From positions 1 to 60,839 of the forward strand of contig NZ_SNXZ01000012.1 of the NCBI RefSeq assembly GCF_004362825.1: a stretch of DNA of 60,839 bases, given 5' to 3'. Positions 18,231 to 28,100 of this stretch are shown piece by piece (position 1 is the first letter of the stretch; each line of letters opens with the position of its first letter). The notes beneath the pieces were generated by a model. That model saw nothing but the letters and a program-made list of their open reading frames with translations. It did no database searches and was not told where the DNA came from. Origin of the DNA: Labedaea rhizosphaerae. GTDB taxonomy: Bacteria > Actinomycetota > Actinomycetes > Mycobacteriales > Pseudonocardiaceae. Both the position numbers and the translations under genes were made by a program.

Positions 18231-19523
18231 TTGGCCTGCGATGATGTGTGCATGGCCACCGACATCGCTGATGAACCACGACACACGCGGTCCGAGGTGA
18301 CCGAGCATCTGACTGTGCTCACAGTATGCGACGAGTGGTTCCCTGCGTCTGGAGGAATCAGCGCGTTCAACCGGTATCTGTGCCGCGCGCTTGCCCAAGC
18401 TGGGCACAGCGTGTTCTGTTTGGTCCCTTCTGCGTCGTCTGACGAACATGAAGACGCCCGCAGGTGCGGGACGCGATTGGTCGCCGCCGCCGCCACGTTC
18501 GACCATACGACTTTCGAAGCTTTGGCAGGTCGGCCGGTGCTCCCGGACGGAGTGCGGCCGACAGTGGTCGTGGGGCACGCCCGGTTCACCGGGCCGATGG
18601 CCAAGGCCCTGGCGGACCAAAGCTATCCCCAGGCGACGCGGCTGCACTTCGTGCACATGCACCCTGACCGCATCGAGTGGGGCAAGGGCGACCGGGAGGA
18701 TGCAGCTCGCACGGCAGAACAGCACACCATTCAAGAACGAGAGCTGTGCGAGACGGCTACCCGCACGATCGCGGTGGGACCGTTGCTCCACGAGTACGCC
18801 CTCAGCAAGCTCACCTACGGGCCTCGAGTCGCCGACGCCGTACAGGTCGTGCCAGGCTTCGACGCGATGCCGCCAGTCCGGCGGCAGCGGCTCGGCCGCG
18901 CGCTGATCATGGTCCTCGGCAGGGTGCACAACGAAAACAAGGGGCTCGCGCTGGCGGCGAAGGCCGTCGGATACGCCGTGAACCAGCTCGGCCATTCGGA
19001 AGAAGACTTGGAGCTCTACCTGCGCGGCGTGCGACCGGGTCGGGGTGCCGACGTTCGCCGCGCCTTGCTGGAGTGGTCCGGGCTTCCAGGCCTCACGACG
19101 ACCATTCGCAACTACACCGAGAACCCGGCCGCCGTGCTGGCCGACCTGGCGACGATTAGCCTTGTCCTGATGCCGTCATTTGAGGAGGACTTCGGGCTCG
19201 TCGGCTGGGAAGCGCTTTGCGCCGGGGTTCCTGTGCTGATCAGCGCGCGCAGCGGCCTCGGAACATTGATCCGGGCAAGCGGTCTTCCGGATGATCTGGT
19301 GGCGCGGGTCGTGCTGGATGTGCGCAAGGACGGCGCCGTCGACGTGCCGCTGTGGGCGAGTCACATCAGCAGGGTCCTGCACAATCGCGAAGCCGCGTTT
19401 CGCACAGTGGAACAAGTCCTGGCGTTCATGGCCGACCGTTACACCTGGGCCGCAGCGGTCGAAGTGGTCGAGGACGCCGTACGGGGTCGACAATCGCCAG
19501 CCCTTCCCGGGAACGGCGGCTAG
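18231..19523 (+). CDS. GT4-type glycosyltransferase-like protein of a CHAT/TIR conflict operon
   Basis: 430 residues. GT-B fold, family-4 features: N-terminal Rossmann half with the glycine loop (DEWFPASGGISAFNRYL), C-terminal half starting ALIMVLGRVHNENKGLALA, and the EX7E nucleotide-sugar signature in MPSFEEDFGLVGWEALCAG. The start is taken as TTG 18231 because GGGAG sits 4 bases upstream; ATG 18252 has no such site. It is homologous along its length to the C-terminal half of the CATRA fusion at 29306 (both contain FCLVP/YCLVP then a DAR run, and FGLVG[WF]EA). It is 41 bases upstream of the TIR-NB-ARC gene in one operon with a CHAT protease, so it is more likely a conflict effector that glycosylates a host target than a cell-wall enzyme. 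That role is inferred. Confidence 0.8.
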   Translation: MACDDVCMATDIADEPRHTRSEVTEHLTVLTVCDEWFPASGGISAFNRYLCRALAQAGHSVFCLVPSASSDEHEDARRCGTRLVAAAATFDHTTFEALAGRPVLPDGVRPTVVVGHARFTGPMAKALADQSYPQATRLHFVHMHPDRIEWGKGDREDAARTAEQHTIQERELCETATRTIAVGPLLHEYALSKLTYGPRVADAVQVVPGFDAMPPVRRQRLGRALIMVLGRVHNENKGLALAAKAVGYAVNQLGHSEEDLELYLRGVRPGRGADVRRALLEWSGLPGLTTTIRNYTENPAAVLADLATISLVLMPSFEEDFGLVGWEALCAGVPVLISARSGLGTLIRASGLPDDLVARVVLDVRKDGAVDVPLWASHISRVLHNREAAFRTVEQVLAFMADRYTWAAAVEVVEDAVRGRQSPALPGNGG

Positions 19524-19564
19524 CATCGTGGTGAGGCGGCATTTCGGAGCCTGCGGAGGTTCGC

Positions 19565-22105
19565 GTGCCGGACATATTCATCAATTACCGGACGGCTGAC
19601 GCCCGGTTCGGCGCCGCCGCGACGTACGAGCTCCTCGCCGCGCGGTTCGGCCGGCATCGGGTGTTCCTGGACAATCAGTCCATTCCCGCCGGTATGCCAT
19701 ATGCCGCCGAGCTCACCTATGCGCTCGAGGTCATGCGCGTCCTGCTCGTCTTCATCGGTCCTACCTGGCTGGGGGACGACGACGTCACACCAGGCCGGTC
19801 GATGCTCCACCGTCCGGGCGACTGGGTCCGGCAGGAGATCCGACGGGCCCTCCAACGGCAAGTGCCCATCATCCCCGTGATGCTGGACGGCACGTCGATC
19901 CCCGACGAGCGGCTCCTTCCACCGGACGTCCGACCACTCGTGCGGCACCAGGCGATGGAGGTCCGCCACGACATGCTCGGCACCGACGTCGGTCGGCTGG
20001 GCGATCGGCTCGCTGCGCTGATCCCTGTGCAACCCGGTGCGACGACACCTCCCCAGCAATTGCCCACCCAGCTGGCCGCATTCGTGGGCCGCACCGCAGA
20101 GATGGCCGACCTGACCGGCCGGCTGAGCGAGGAGGATGGCGACACACCAGGGGTCGTGGTCCTCTGTGGCACGCCAGGCGTCGGCAAGACCACACTCGCC
20201 ACGACCTGGGCCCATCGGGTGAGGCACCTGTTCCCAGACGGACAACTGCACGTGAACATGCGCGGCTTCGACCGACGGGGCGCTCTGTCCGCCGCCGAGG
20301 CTCTGCACGGATTCCTCACCGGACTCGGCACTGCGCCAGAGGTCATCCCTGACAACCTTGATGACCGGGCCGCGCTCTACCGCAGCATCGTCGCCGGACG
20401 CCGGATCCTGGTGCTCGTCGACAACGTCCATTCGGCGGATCAGGTGCGGCCGCTCCTTCCCGGCACACCATTGTGCTTCGTACTGGTCACCAGCCGCACC
20501 CAGTTGCCCAGCCTCGCCGTCCGGGAGGGTGCCCGGCACGTGCCACTCGACGTCCTGACCGACTCAGAGGCACATCTTCTGCTCAGCAAGCGGATCGGCT
20601 CCGACCGGATCTTCGCCGAGCCGGCGGTCGCGGACGAGATCGTGGCGCGGTGCGCAGGACTCCCCCTGGCGCTCTCCATCGTCGCCGCGCTCACTGACCA
20701 GCGACCCGGCCCGCTCGCCCGAGTGGTCCACGAACTCGGGCAGGAGCGGACCCGGCTGGACGAACTCAGCTTCGGCGACGACGACCTCGATCTGCGTTCA
20801 GTCTTCTCGTGGTCTTACCAGCGACTGTCCCCTTCGGCCAGATCGTTGTTCCACCTGATCGGCATCCACCCAGGGCCCGACATCAGCCACGAGTCCTGCC
20901 TCGCGCTGGCGTGCACCGACGACGCACGGCACGCGATCGCCGAGCTCGTCCGGTCGAGCCTGCTCGTCGAACACGTCGCGGGTCGCTACAGCCTGCACGA
21001 CCTGCTGCGCATCTATGCCGCCGAACGAGCTGAGTTCGACACCGAAGCCGGCGAACGACAGTCGATCCGCCACGCGATCGCGGACCACTACCTGCGCCAC
21101 GTGACCGCCGCGGCCCATTGGCTGGATCCGAACACCGCGAAGATCAGGCGGGATCCGGGCGAGGCTCCAGGGTTCGCGAACTATCCGGATGCCCTCGCCT
21201 GGGCCGTCGGCGAGCACGCCGTGGTGCTCGCGGTGACCGAGTTCTGCGCCCAGCACGGGCTCGACTCCCACGTGTGGCGGATCGCGTCCAGATCCAACGC
21301 GGTTCTGCGTCGCACGGGCAGACGGCGGGAACGCGTGGCCGTGCATCGAGCCGCTCTCGCCGCAGCAGCCCACGCCGGCGACCAGCTCGCCTGGGCCACG
21401 GCGGCCTGCGAACTCGCCAGCGCCCTCGCGCGCCTAGGCGAGCACGTCGAAGCACGCTCCCTCCTGGATGCCGCGCTACCGGTCCTCCAGTCCGCGGACG
21501 ATCAGTTTGGCATGCTGCAAGCCCATCTTTCCTACACCCGAGTCCTTGACGCGCAACAGCAACACGCCGCTGCACTCCAACACGCACGAGCGGCGTTCGA
21601 ACTCGCCGACGCACAGGACGAACCCGTGTCCCGCGCCGACGCACTGATCCACCTGGGGCATCAGCAGGCGATGCTCGGCCGGCACGAGGAAGCCCTGGCG
21701 GTGTGCACCGAGGCACTGCAACACTACGAGGACCTCGGTCACGAGGAAGGACAGTCCAACTGCCTGCTGACCATCGGCATCATCCACCAGGAGCTGAGGG
21801 AATACCGCGCCGCGATCGAACACTACGAGCGATCGTACACATTGGACAGAAGACTGGGCGATCGGTATTGGGAGGCGATGAGCCTCGATCGTCTCGGCGA
21901 CGTGCACTCGCTGCTCGGGCATGCCGACGCCGCTGTCCGCTCCTGGAGTGCGGCGCTGGCGATCTTCGATTCCCTGCACCATCCTGAAGCCGATCGCGTG
22001 CGCGGCGCGCTGGGAGCCATCCATCGCCAAGGAGACGTGAGTGGATCGACAGAAGCTGATCCTGGCCCTGGAAAGGCGGATCGACGAGTTCGACGAGACC
22101 GGTGA
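19565..22105 (+). CDS. TIR / NB-ARC / TPR protein (bacterial NLR-like)
   Basis: 846 residues. Start GTG 19565 with GGAGG 5 bases upstream. Residues 1-150 form a TIR domain (PDIFINYRTADARFGAA), with the probable catalytic Glu91 in WVRQEIRRALQ, so NAD hydrolysis is likely. An NB-ARC STAND ATPase follows: Walker A LCGTPGVGKTTLA near 198, Walker B ILVLVDNVHSAD near 280, the Arg sensor VTSRTQ and the GLPLA motif (CAGLPLALSIV). A winged-helix region comes next, then about five TPRs from residue 560. The C-terminus overlaps the CHAT gene by 65 bases. By analogy with bacterial NLR proteins, TPR sensing would drive oligomerisation and TIR activation, killing or arresting the infected cell. Confidence 0.88.
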   Translation: MPDIFINYRTADARFGAAATYELLAARFGRHRVFLDNQSIPAGMPYAAELTYALEVMRVLLVFIGPTWLGDDDVTPGRSMLHRPGDWVRQEIRRALQRQVPIIPVMLDGTSIPDERLLPPDVRPLVRHQAMEVRHDMLGTDVGRLGDRLAALIPVQPGATTPPQQLPTQLAAFVGRTAEMADLTGRLSEEDGDTPGVVVLCGTPGVGKTTLATTWAHRVRHLFPDGQLHVNMRGFDRRGALSAAEALHGFLTGLGTAPEVIPDNLDDRAALYRSIVAGRRILVLVDNVHSADQVRPLLPGTPLCFVLVTSRTQLPSLAVREGARHVPLDVLTDSEAHLLLSKRIGSDRIFAEPAVADEIVARCAGLPLALSIVAALTDQRPGPLARVVHELGQERTRLDELSFGDDDLDLRSVFSWSYQRLSPSARSLFHLIGIHPGPDISHESCLALACTDDARHAIAELVRSSLLVEHVAGRYSLHDLLRIYAAERAEFDTEAGERQSIRHAIADHYLRHVTAAAHWLDPNTAKIRRDPGEAPGFANYPDALAWAVGEHAVVLAVTEFCAQHGLDSHVWRIASRSNAVLRRTGRRRERVAVHRAALAAAAHAGDQLAWATAACELASALARLGEHVEARSLLDAALPVLQSADDQFGMLQAHLSYTRVLDAQQQHAAALQHARAAFELADAQDEPVSRADALIHLGHQQAMLGRHEEALAVCTEALQHYEDLGHEEGQSNCLLTIGIIHQELREYRAAIEHYERSYTLDRRLGDRYWEAMSLDRLGDVHSLLGHADAAVRSWSAALAIFDSLHHPEADRVRGALGAIHRQGDVSGSTEADPGPGKADRRVRRDR

Positions 22106-25103
22106 TGCCGCGGTCGTGCTCAGCGACCAGGCGTCCGCTGAGGCGCGCGAGCTGGCGGAGTCGCCCGGCGGTCTGCAGGTCGCGTACACCCTGGGCATGT
22201 TTCACCACGCCAGGGTTGTGGCGAACGCCCAGCAGGGCCGCGAAGATCCCGCGTCCGCTGACGGCCTGGCGGCGATGACCCACTTCCACACCCTGTACTT
22301 CGAGGCTCCTGACCTGCTGCCGAACGGCCTTCTGGACACAATGGCACAGGTTTGGCCCGTCACCGACGACATGATCACCCGATGGGCGTCGCGCGCCCTC
22401 GATCTGGTGCGGGCGGGCCGGCAGACCGGTGCGCCGGAGGTCGTCGCGGACGGGATCGCACTGCTCGAACACGTCACCATTCGATGCCGGACGGCCGGAT
22501 ACCTGTCGAACTTGGCCCTGGCCCACCGCACCAAGTTCTTGCTCACCGGCGAGGAAACGGACATCGCCGAAGCGATCCAGACGGCGGAACTCGCCATGAG
22601 CGAGGCCGCGAACGAGAGTGACCTGCGGAGTTTCCGGTCCAACCTCGCCATCTGCTGTACAGCGCGGTACGAGCGGTTCGGAGACCTCAAGGACCTTGAC
22701 CGGTCGATCCAGGAACTAGGCGCCTGCACCGAAACATCCGGCAGCGAGAAGGTGGCGCCCGGCCGGCTGTCGAACCTCGCCGCCGCACTCGCCTCGCGGT
22801 ACATGACAACCGGCTCAAGGCATGACCTGGACGAAGCCATATCCCTGTTCTCCCAGGCCGTGGCCGTCGCCACCGAGCCCAGAGAACGTGCCGAGTACCT
22901 GGCCAACCAGGCCGGTGCTCACCAACTGAGGTTCGTTCTCACCGGGGACACGATCGATCTGGATCTCGCCGTCGAGGCGGCGCGCACGGCCGTGCGTGAT
23001 GTCGAGAACGACTCCATCGTGTTGCCCGCGATGGCGAACACCCTGGGCCTGGCCTTGAAGTCCCGCTACCAGCGAACCGGCATCGACGACGACCTTCAGG
23101 AGGCGATCGAGCATTTCCGGTCGGCCGCCGACTCTCCCGCCGGTGCCCCTTGGCGCGCCAGTCATCTGAACAATCTGTCCTCCGCCTTACGTCTGGCTTT
23201 CGTCTCATCCGGCGACATGGCGACCATCAACGAAGCCGTGCGGTCGGCGGAGGCGGCCGTGTCCACCAACGGCGCCGAGGCGACGATGGCCGCGCGCCAC
23301 CAGTCCACCCTGGGCGCCGCGCTGTCGAGACGCTTCGCCGCCACCGGCGAGCTGGCCGACCTGGATCGGGCGTGTACCGCGACACTGCGGGCAGCCCAGT
23401 CAACATCGCCAGAGGACTCGATTCGTGCTGCTGCCTACGCCAATGCCGGCCTCGCGCGGCGTCGGCGCGCGAACCACCACACAGGAGCCACTCGGCGCGC
23501 CGATCTCGAATCGGCGGCCCTGGCCTACGCGACGGCGGCCGCAGCGGCGACCAGCCCACCGCTGGTGCGGGCGATCAGCGCACAGGACGGCGGCCTGGCT
23601 GCCGTCGAGCTCGGCGCCTGGGCTGATGCCGTCGCCGCGTTCGAAGCCGCGATCACCCTCCTGGGTGAGGTCACCGACGACCGCCTGACCCCCGATGACC
23701 AGGGTCACCAGCTGACCAGCCTGTCCGGACTGGGCTCGATGGCGACCGCGGCGGCATTGGCAGCAGCTGAAGAAGCAGGCCGGCCGGACCACGTGCGGGC
23801 GTTCAGCCTCTTGGAGCGAGGGCGCGGGGTGATCCTCAGCCGGCTGCTGTCCACCCGGGACGACCTGGACGACTTGCGGGTGCGACACCGCCAACTCGCG
23901 GCTGAGTTCGACCGGATCCGACGGGAACTCGACCAGGACGCGCCCGCGGACGTGTCGCGCTGGGCGAGTCCCGCCGCGCGGCGGCGGCGTCTGTCCGACG
24001 AGCGCGACCACCTGCTCGAGACGATCAGGGCGCTCCCCGAGTTCACCGGGTTCCTGCTGCCGCGACTGGCCGCCGGCGAGGTGGTCACGCCGGTGGACGG
24101 ACCCGTCGTCGCCATCAACGTCGCCGCTCATCGCTGTGACGCCTTGGTCGTGACACGTGAAGGCGTGCGGCACCTCCCCTTGCCAGGACTCGGGCAGCAC
24201 GACGCCGTCACCAATGCAAACAAGTTCCTGGGCGCCCTCCACTCGCCGGGTCAAGCCGACGACAAAATCGTCGAGAGCGTGCTCCGGTGGATGTGGAATG
24301 CCATTGCTGAGCCGATCCTCGATGAGCTCGGCGTGGACGGCGGCCGACCCGACGGCGACCACCTGCCCAGGCTGTGGTGGATGCCGACCGGCGCGCTCTC
24401 TATGCTGCCGATCCATGCCGCCGGGTACCACCATATCCCCGGCAAGTCGGTGCTGGACCGGGTCGTCTCCTCCTACACGCCGACGCTGCGCACGTTGCGA
24501 GACGCAGCGGCACGGCCCGCACCAGCCCACGAGCGGCCACTTGTCGTGGCGGTCCCCGAAACGCCCGGTCGACGCGCCCTGGTAGCCGCCAGGGGTGAAG
24601 CCGATCGGGTCGCAAGCCATTTCGCGGCGGGAGCCGTCTGCCTGATCCAGGACGACGCTGTGCCCGAGCGGGTAGTCAGCGAACTCGCCACCGCCACCTG
24701 GGCGCATTTCGCCTGCCACGCGAACACCGACGCGGTCGAACCGTTCCGCAGCCACCTGACGTTACGAGACGGCCCACTATCCGTGCGACGCCTGGCTTCG
24801 CTGCGGATCCCTGATGCCTGGCTGGCTTACCTGTCCGCGTGCACGACCGCATTCAGCGGCACCGCCCTCTCCGATGAAGCCATCCACATCTCGTCGGTGT
24901 TCCAGCTGGCCGGCTTTCCCCACGTGATCGGCACCCTCTGGAACGTCCTGGACTTGCCCTCCGAGAGGATGGCCGAGTACGTCTACGACGAACTGACCCG
25001 GCATTCGCCTGCTCGCGCCGTACACGCGGCCCAGCATCGATTGCGGGACCGATACCCTGAGTCGCCGACCACCTGGGCGCCCCATGTCCACCTCGGTCCG
25101 TAG
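22041..25103 (+). CDS. TPR-CHAT caspase-like protease
   Basis: 1020 residues, GTG 22041 with AAGGAG 6 bases upstream. Residues 1-560 are tandem TPR-like helices (repeated pattern L..R...TG...DL..A). A helical linker follows (VRAFSLLERGRGVILSRLL). The C-terminal CHAT domain (about 690-1020) has its dyad visible as His893 in WAHFACHA and Cys934 in YLSACTTAFSG; the typical end FQLAGFPHVIGTLWNV is present. It is the third gene of the GT4-TIR-CHAT operon. CHAT proteases in such clusters are activated by a sensor and cleave a partner protein; the GT4 or TIR protein would be candidate partners (inference). It ends 6 bases from the convergent second CHAT gene. Confidence 0.9.
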   Translation: MDRQKLILALERRIDEFDETGDAAVVLSDQASAEARELAESPGGLQVAYTLGMFHHARVVANAQQGREDPASADGLAAMTHFHTLYFEAPDLLPNGLLDTMAQVWPVTDDMITRWASRALDLVRAGRQTGAPEVVADGIALLEHVTIRCRTAGYLSNLALAHRTKFLLTGEETDIAEAIQTAELAMSEAANESDLRSFRSNLAICCTARYERFGDLKDLDRSIQELGACTETSGSEKVAPGRLSNLAAALASRYMTTGSRHDLDEAISLFSQAVAVATEPRERAEYLANQAGAHQLRFVLTGDTIDLDLAVEAARTAVRDVENDSIVLPAMANTLGLALKSRYQRTGIDDDLQEAIEHFRSAADSPAGAPWRASHLNNLSSALRLAFVSSGDMATINEAVRSAEAAVSTNGAEATMAARHQSTLGAALSRRFAATGELADLDRACTATLRAAQSTSPEDSIRAAAYANAGLARRRRANHHTGATRRADLESAALAYATAAAAATSPPLVRAISAQDGGLAAVELGAWADAVAAFEAAITLLGEVTDDRLTPDDQGHQLTSLSGLGSMATAAALAAAEEAGRPDHVRAFSLLERGRGVILSRLLSTRDDLDDLRVRHRQLAAEFDRIRRELDQDAPADVSRWASPAARRRRLSDERDHLLETIRALPEFTGFLLPRLAAGEVVTPVDGPVVAINVAAHRCDALVVTREGVRHLPLPGLGQHDAVTNANKFLGALHSPGQADDKIVESVLRWMWNAIAEPILDELGVDGGRPDGDHLPRLWWMPTGALSMLPIHAAGYHHIPGKSVLDRVVSSYTPTLRTLRDAAARPAPAHERPLVVAVPETPGRRALVAARGEADRVASHFAAGAVCLIQDDAVPERVVSELATATWAHFACHANTDAVEPFRSHLTLRDGPLSVRRLASLRIPDAWLAYLSACTTAFSGTALSDEAIHISSVFQLAGFPHVIGTLWNVLDLPSERMAEYVYDELTRHSPARAVHAAQHRLRDRYPESPTTWAPHVHLGP

Positions 25104-25109
25104 CCCGGT

Positions 25110-28100
25110 TCACGCGCCGAAGTGGACGTATCCTGCCCAAGCTGCAGGGGATCCGCCATAACGGTCACGCAGATACAGGGACGTCCGATGCGCGGCCTCG
25201 GACGGCGTGCAGCTCGAACGGCGCACCTCGCTGTAGAAGGTCCTGGCCGCCCGTGCGGCCACCGCGTCCGGAATCCGCCACAGGGTGCCCACGACGTGCG
25301 GAAATCCGGCCAGTTGGAATGCGCCGGTGAGGTGGATCGCCTCGTCGGCCAGCTCGCCACTGGTCAGCGTCGTCTCACAGGCCGAGAGGTAGGCGAGCCA
25401 CGCGTGGCGGACGTCCAGTGCGGCGACCTCGGCGACGTCCAGCCGCGTCGTGCCCAGCCGCAACCAGCTGCGCGACGGATCCTCCAGATCCGACACCGCG
25501 TGCACGGCGAGGTGCAAGTCCGTTGCCGCGGAGAGAGCCGACAGCAGCTCCTGCCGATTCGCGGTACTGGCGTCGACCGGGGCGACGCGGTGCCAGCCGG
25601 CCACCTCGACGGCCTCGTCGGTCGCGTAGTGCAACGGCCGAGCCCAGTCGTTGCGGCTCGAGACCACCACGACAGGCCGCCGTCCGGACTGGGCGCCGTG
25701 CTGTCGATGCCGGACGTGCTCCAGAGCCGTGATGGTGGGTGCGTAGGAGGACACGAACCGGTCGAGCGCGGAGTCGCTCCGGTCGGCCGCGGCCGCCGCG
25801 TGCAGCGGGAGCAGGGCAAGTGCTCCGGTAGGTACCCATGTGATGGTGTCCGTGCGCTCGGCCACAGGCACGGCCTCCAATATCCGGCCGACCACCGAGG
25901 TCCACAGCTCGTCGAGCACCTGTGTCATCCGGTCCTCCGCGGCTGCGCGAGCCGGGGCCAACACCGTCAGGTCGTTCGCGGTCACGACGGATTCGTGCAG
26001 ATCGAGGACCATGCGTGTCACGTCTTCTTCGCGTACCCATAGCGGCACCACCCGTGGACCGCCTTTGCCCAACAAGATCGCGTCACACCGGTACTGGCTC
26101 ACGTTCACGACCGCGACGGTGCCGGAAACCGCACCGTCGAGAACGTCATCGAGCGCCTGTGCGCCCGGGAAAGCCGAGAACCCCGGTACCAGGCGAATGC
26201 GATCGATCACCTCGGCGAGCCGACCGACGGCGTCGCGGCGCCGTTCACGACGGGAATCCGCAGCGGTCCGCGCCCGCGCCTGCACTCCAACCGGCTCGAC
26301 GTCGATCACGACTCCGACCTGCTCCGGTCGGTCCAGTGCATCCACTTCGGACCGTGCGTGGTCGAAGTCGACGGCGAGGCTGGGGTCGGCGTCGCGCAGG
26401 AGCGAGATGTCGTCGCGGATCCCTAGGGCGCGGTTGAGCAAGACTCCACGCCCGAGCTCGAGAAAGGTCACCGCGCGCCGGGCATCACCGTTGTTCAAGC
26501 ACATCGCGGCGGCCGAGGTCGCGAGGCCCGCCACCTCGGCTAGCCACCGCTGTGCGTCCCGGCGTTCGAGCCGGGCGGGCGCGAGCATGGCGAGCTGCTC
26601 GACGGCCAGTCCGAAGGCATCGGCGGCAGTGGCCGTGTCGCCGCGCTGCGCTGCCAGCTCGCCCCAAGCCCGTCCCGCGCGAAGGCGGACAACAGGGATG
26701 GCCGTCTCCGCGCGGGCCGCGTCTCGCAAGCACCGTTCGGCACTGGCCAGTTCCCGCGGATCGCCGGTGCGAGTGGCCACGTCACGGAGGATCGCGCCCA
26801 GGGCCGTCGACCATTCGGCACGGTCCGGGTGATCCGGCGGGATGATCCGGATCGCTTCCTCGACCTCACGGATCAACCTGGCGGTGTCCTCTGGACGTCT
26901 ACGTGCATGCAGGACCAACGCGAGATTCACCCGAAGGCCGCTCAGCCGCGGATCTTCGTCCGGGAGAGCGCCGATCACCTCCTCCGCCACCGCCAGTACG
27001 GCGTCGACCCGGGACGCGACGGCCTCATCGTCGAAAGCCGTGCCTGGACCGAAGAAGGACATGAGGTTGCCCAGTCGCCGCGGGAGGTCGGCATCTTTCC
27101 TGCTGCCGATCACCACGGAGCTGAGCACGTCGATCGCTTGTGACCGCCAACCCTGCTCGCCGGTCGCCTCGCCCATGGCGTAGAGCGTGATGCCGTGGGC
27201 ATCGGTGATCACGGCGTCCACATCGGACGGAGTGCTGATACGCCTCGCGTCCGCCAAGGTTCCGAGGGCCTCGCGCAGATCGTCCAGGGTGCCCAGCCGC
27301 TCGTGCCGCAACCGGAGCCCGGTCGCCAGGCTCGACATGATCGGGGCGACCGCCGCGTCTCGCACCGGCACGCAGGCGACGGCTTGCCGGAGCAGGTCGA
27401 TGTCCTCGTCCAAGTCCCGGAGGTCGCCGAACCTGGTGTAGTGGTGGTACAGGGCGTTACCCAGGTTGCTCAGGACCTGGGCACGCTCGATGCCCGTGTG
27501 GTTCGTCGCGGCTACCGCGGCACGGCCGTGCAGCACGGCTTCGCGCAAGTCCTCGGTGGTACCCATGATCTGGTAGCGCTGGCACAGTGCCACCGACAGG
27601 TTCGTCAGGTAGCGCGCCCGGTCGTGGTGGTCCGAGGGCAACGCGGCGAGGGCGCGCCGACGTGTCGCGATCGCCTGCTCAAGATCCGCCGAGTCACCGA
27701 ACGCGGCGTAGCGATCGAGCAGCGAGACACTGAGGTTGACCAGCCGGCCCGCCTCGTCGTCGGCGCTGCCGACCGGATACGCCAGAATGTCCGTGCTGAT
27801 GGTGACGGCTTCATCGACGCGGTCGCGGTCACCGTTGTCCAAGAACAGGGCGTGCAGCACTCGCGCGAGAAGGTCGAGCGCGTCGGCGGCGAGCCGGTCA
27901 TCGCCGCCGGCCGCCACGACCGCACGACGGGCTGCCGTTTCCGCCTCGGCCAGTCGTTCAGACGCGTTCTGATCCTGCAGCTGCTGCCATGAGAGCAGCA
28001 CCGTCGCGGCGATATGGCAGGTCTCGTAGTCGGGTTCGTCAAGCCCTGGCCCCAGCGCCTCGCGAACTTGCGCCAGGACGTCGTCCAGAGCGGCGGGCCC

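Noticed and set aside
18231-19523. Calling the GT4 protein a cell-wall or capsule glycosyltransferase
   Set aside because: No polysaccharide genes are nearby, it is in an operon with TIR and CHAT genes, and its homologue is fused to a CATRA domain.
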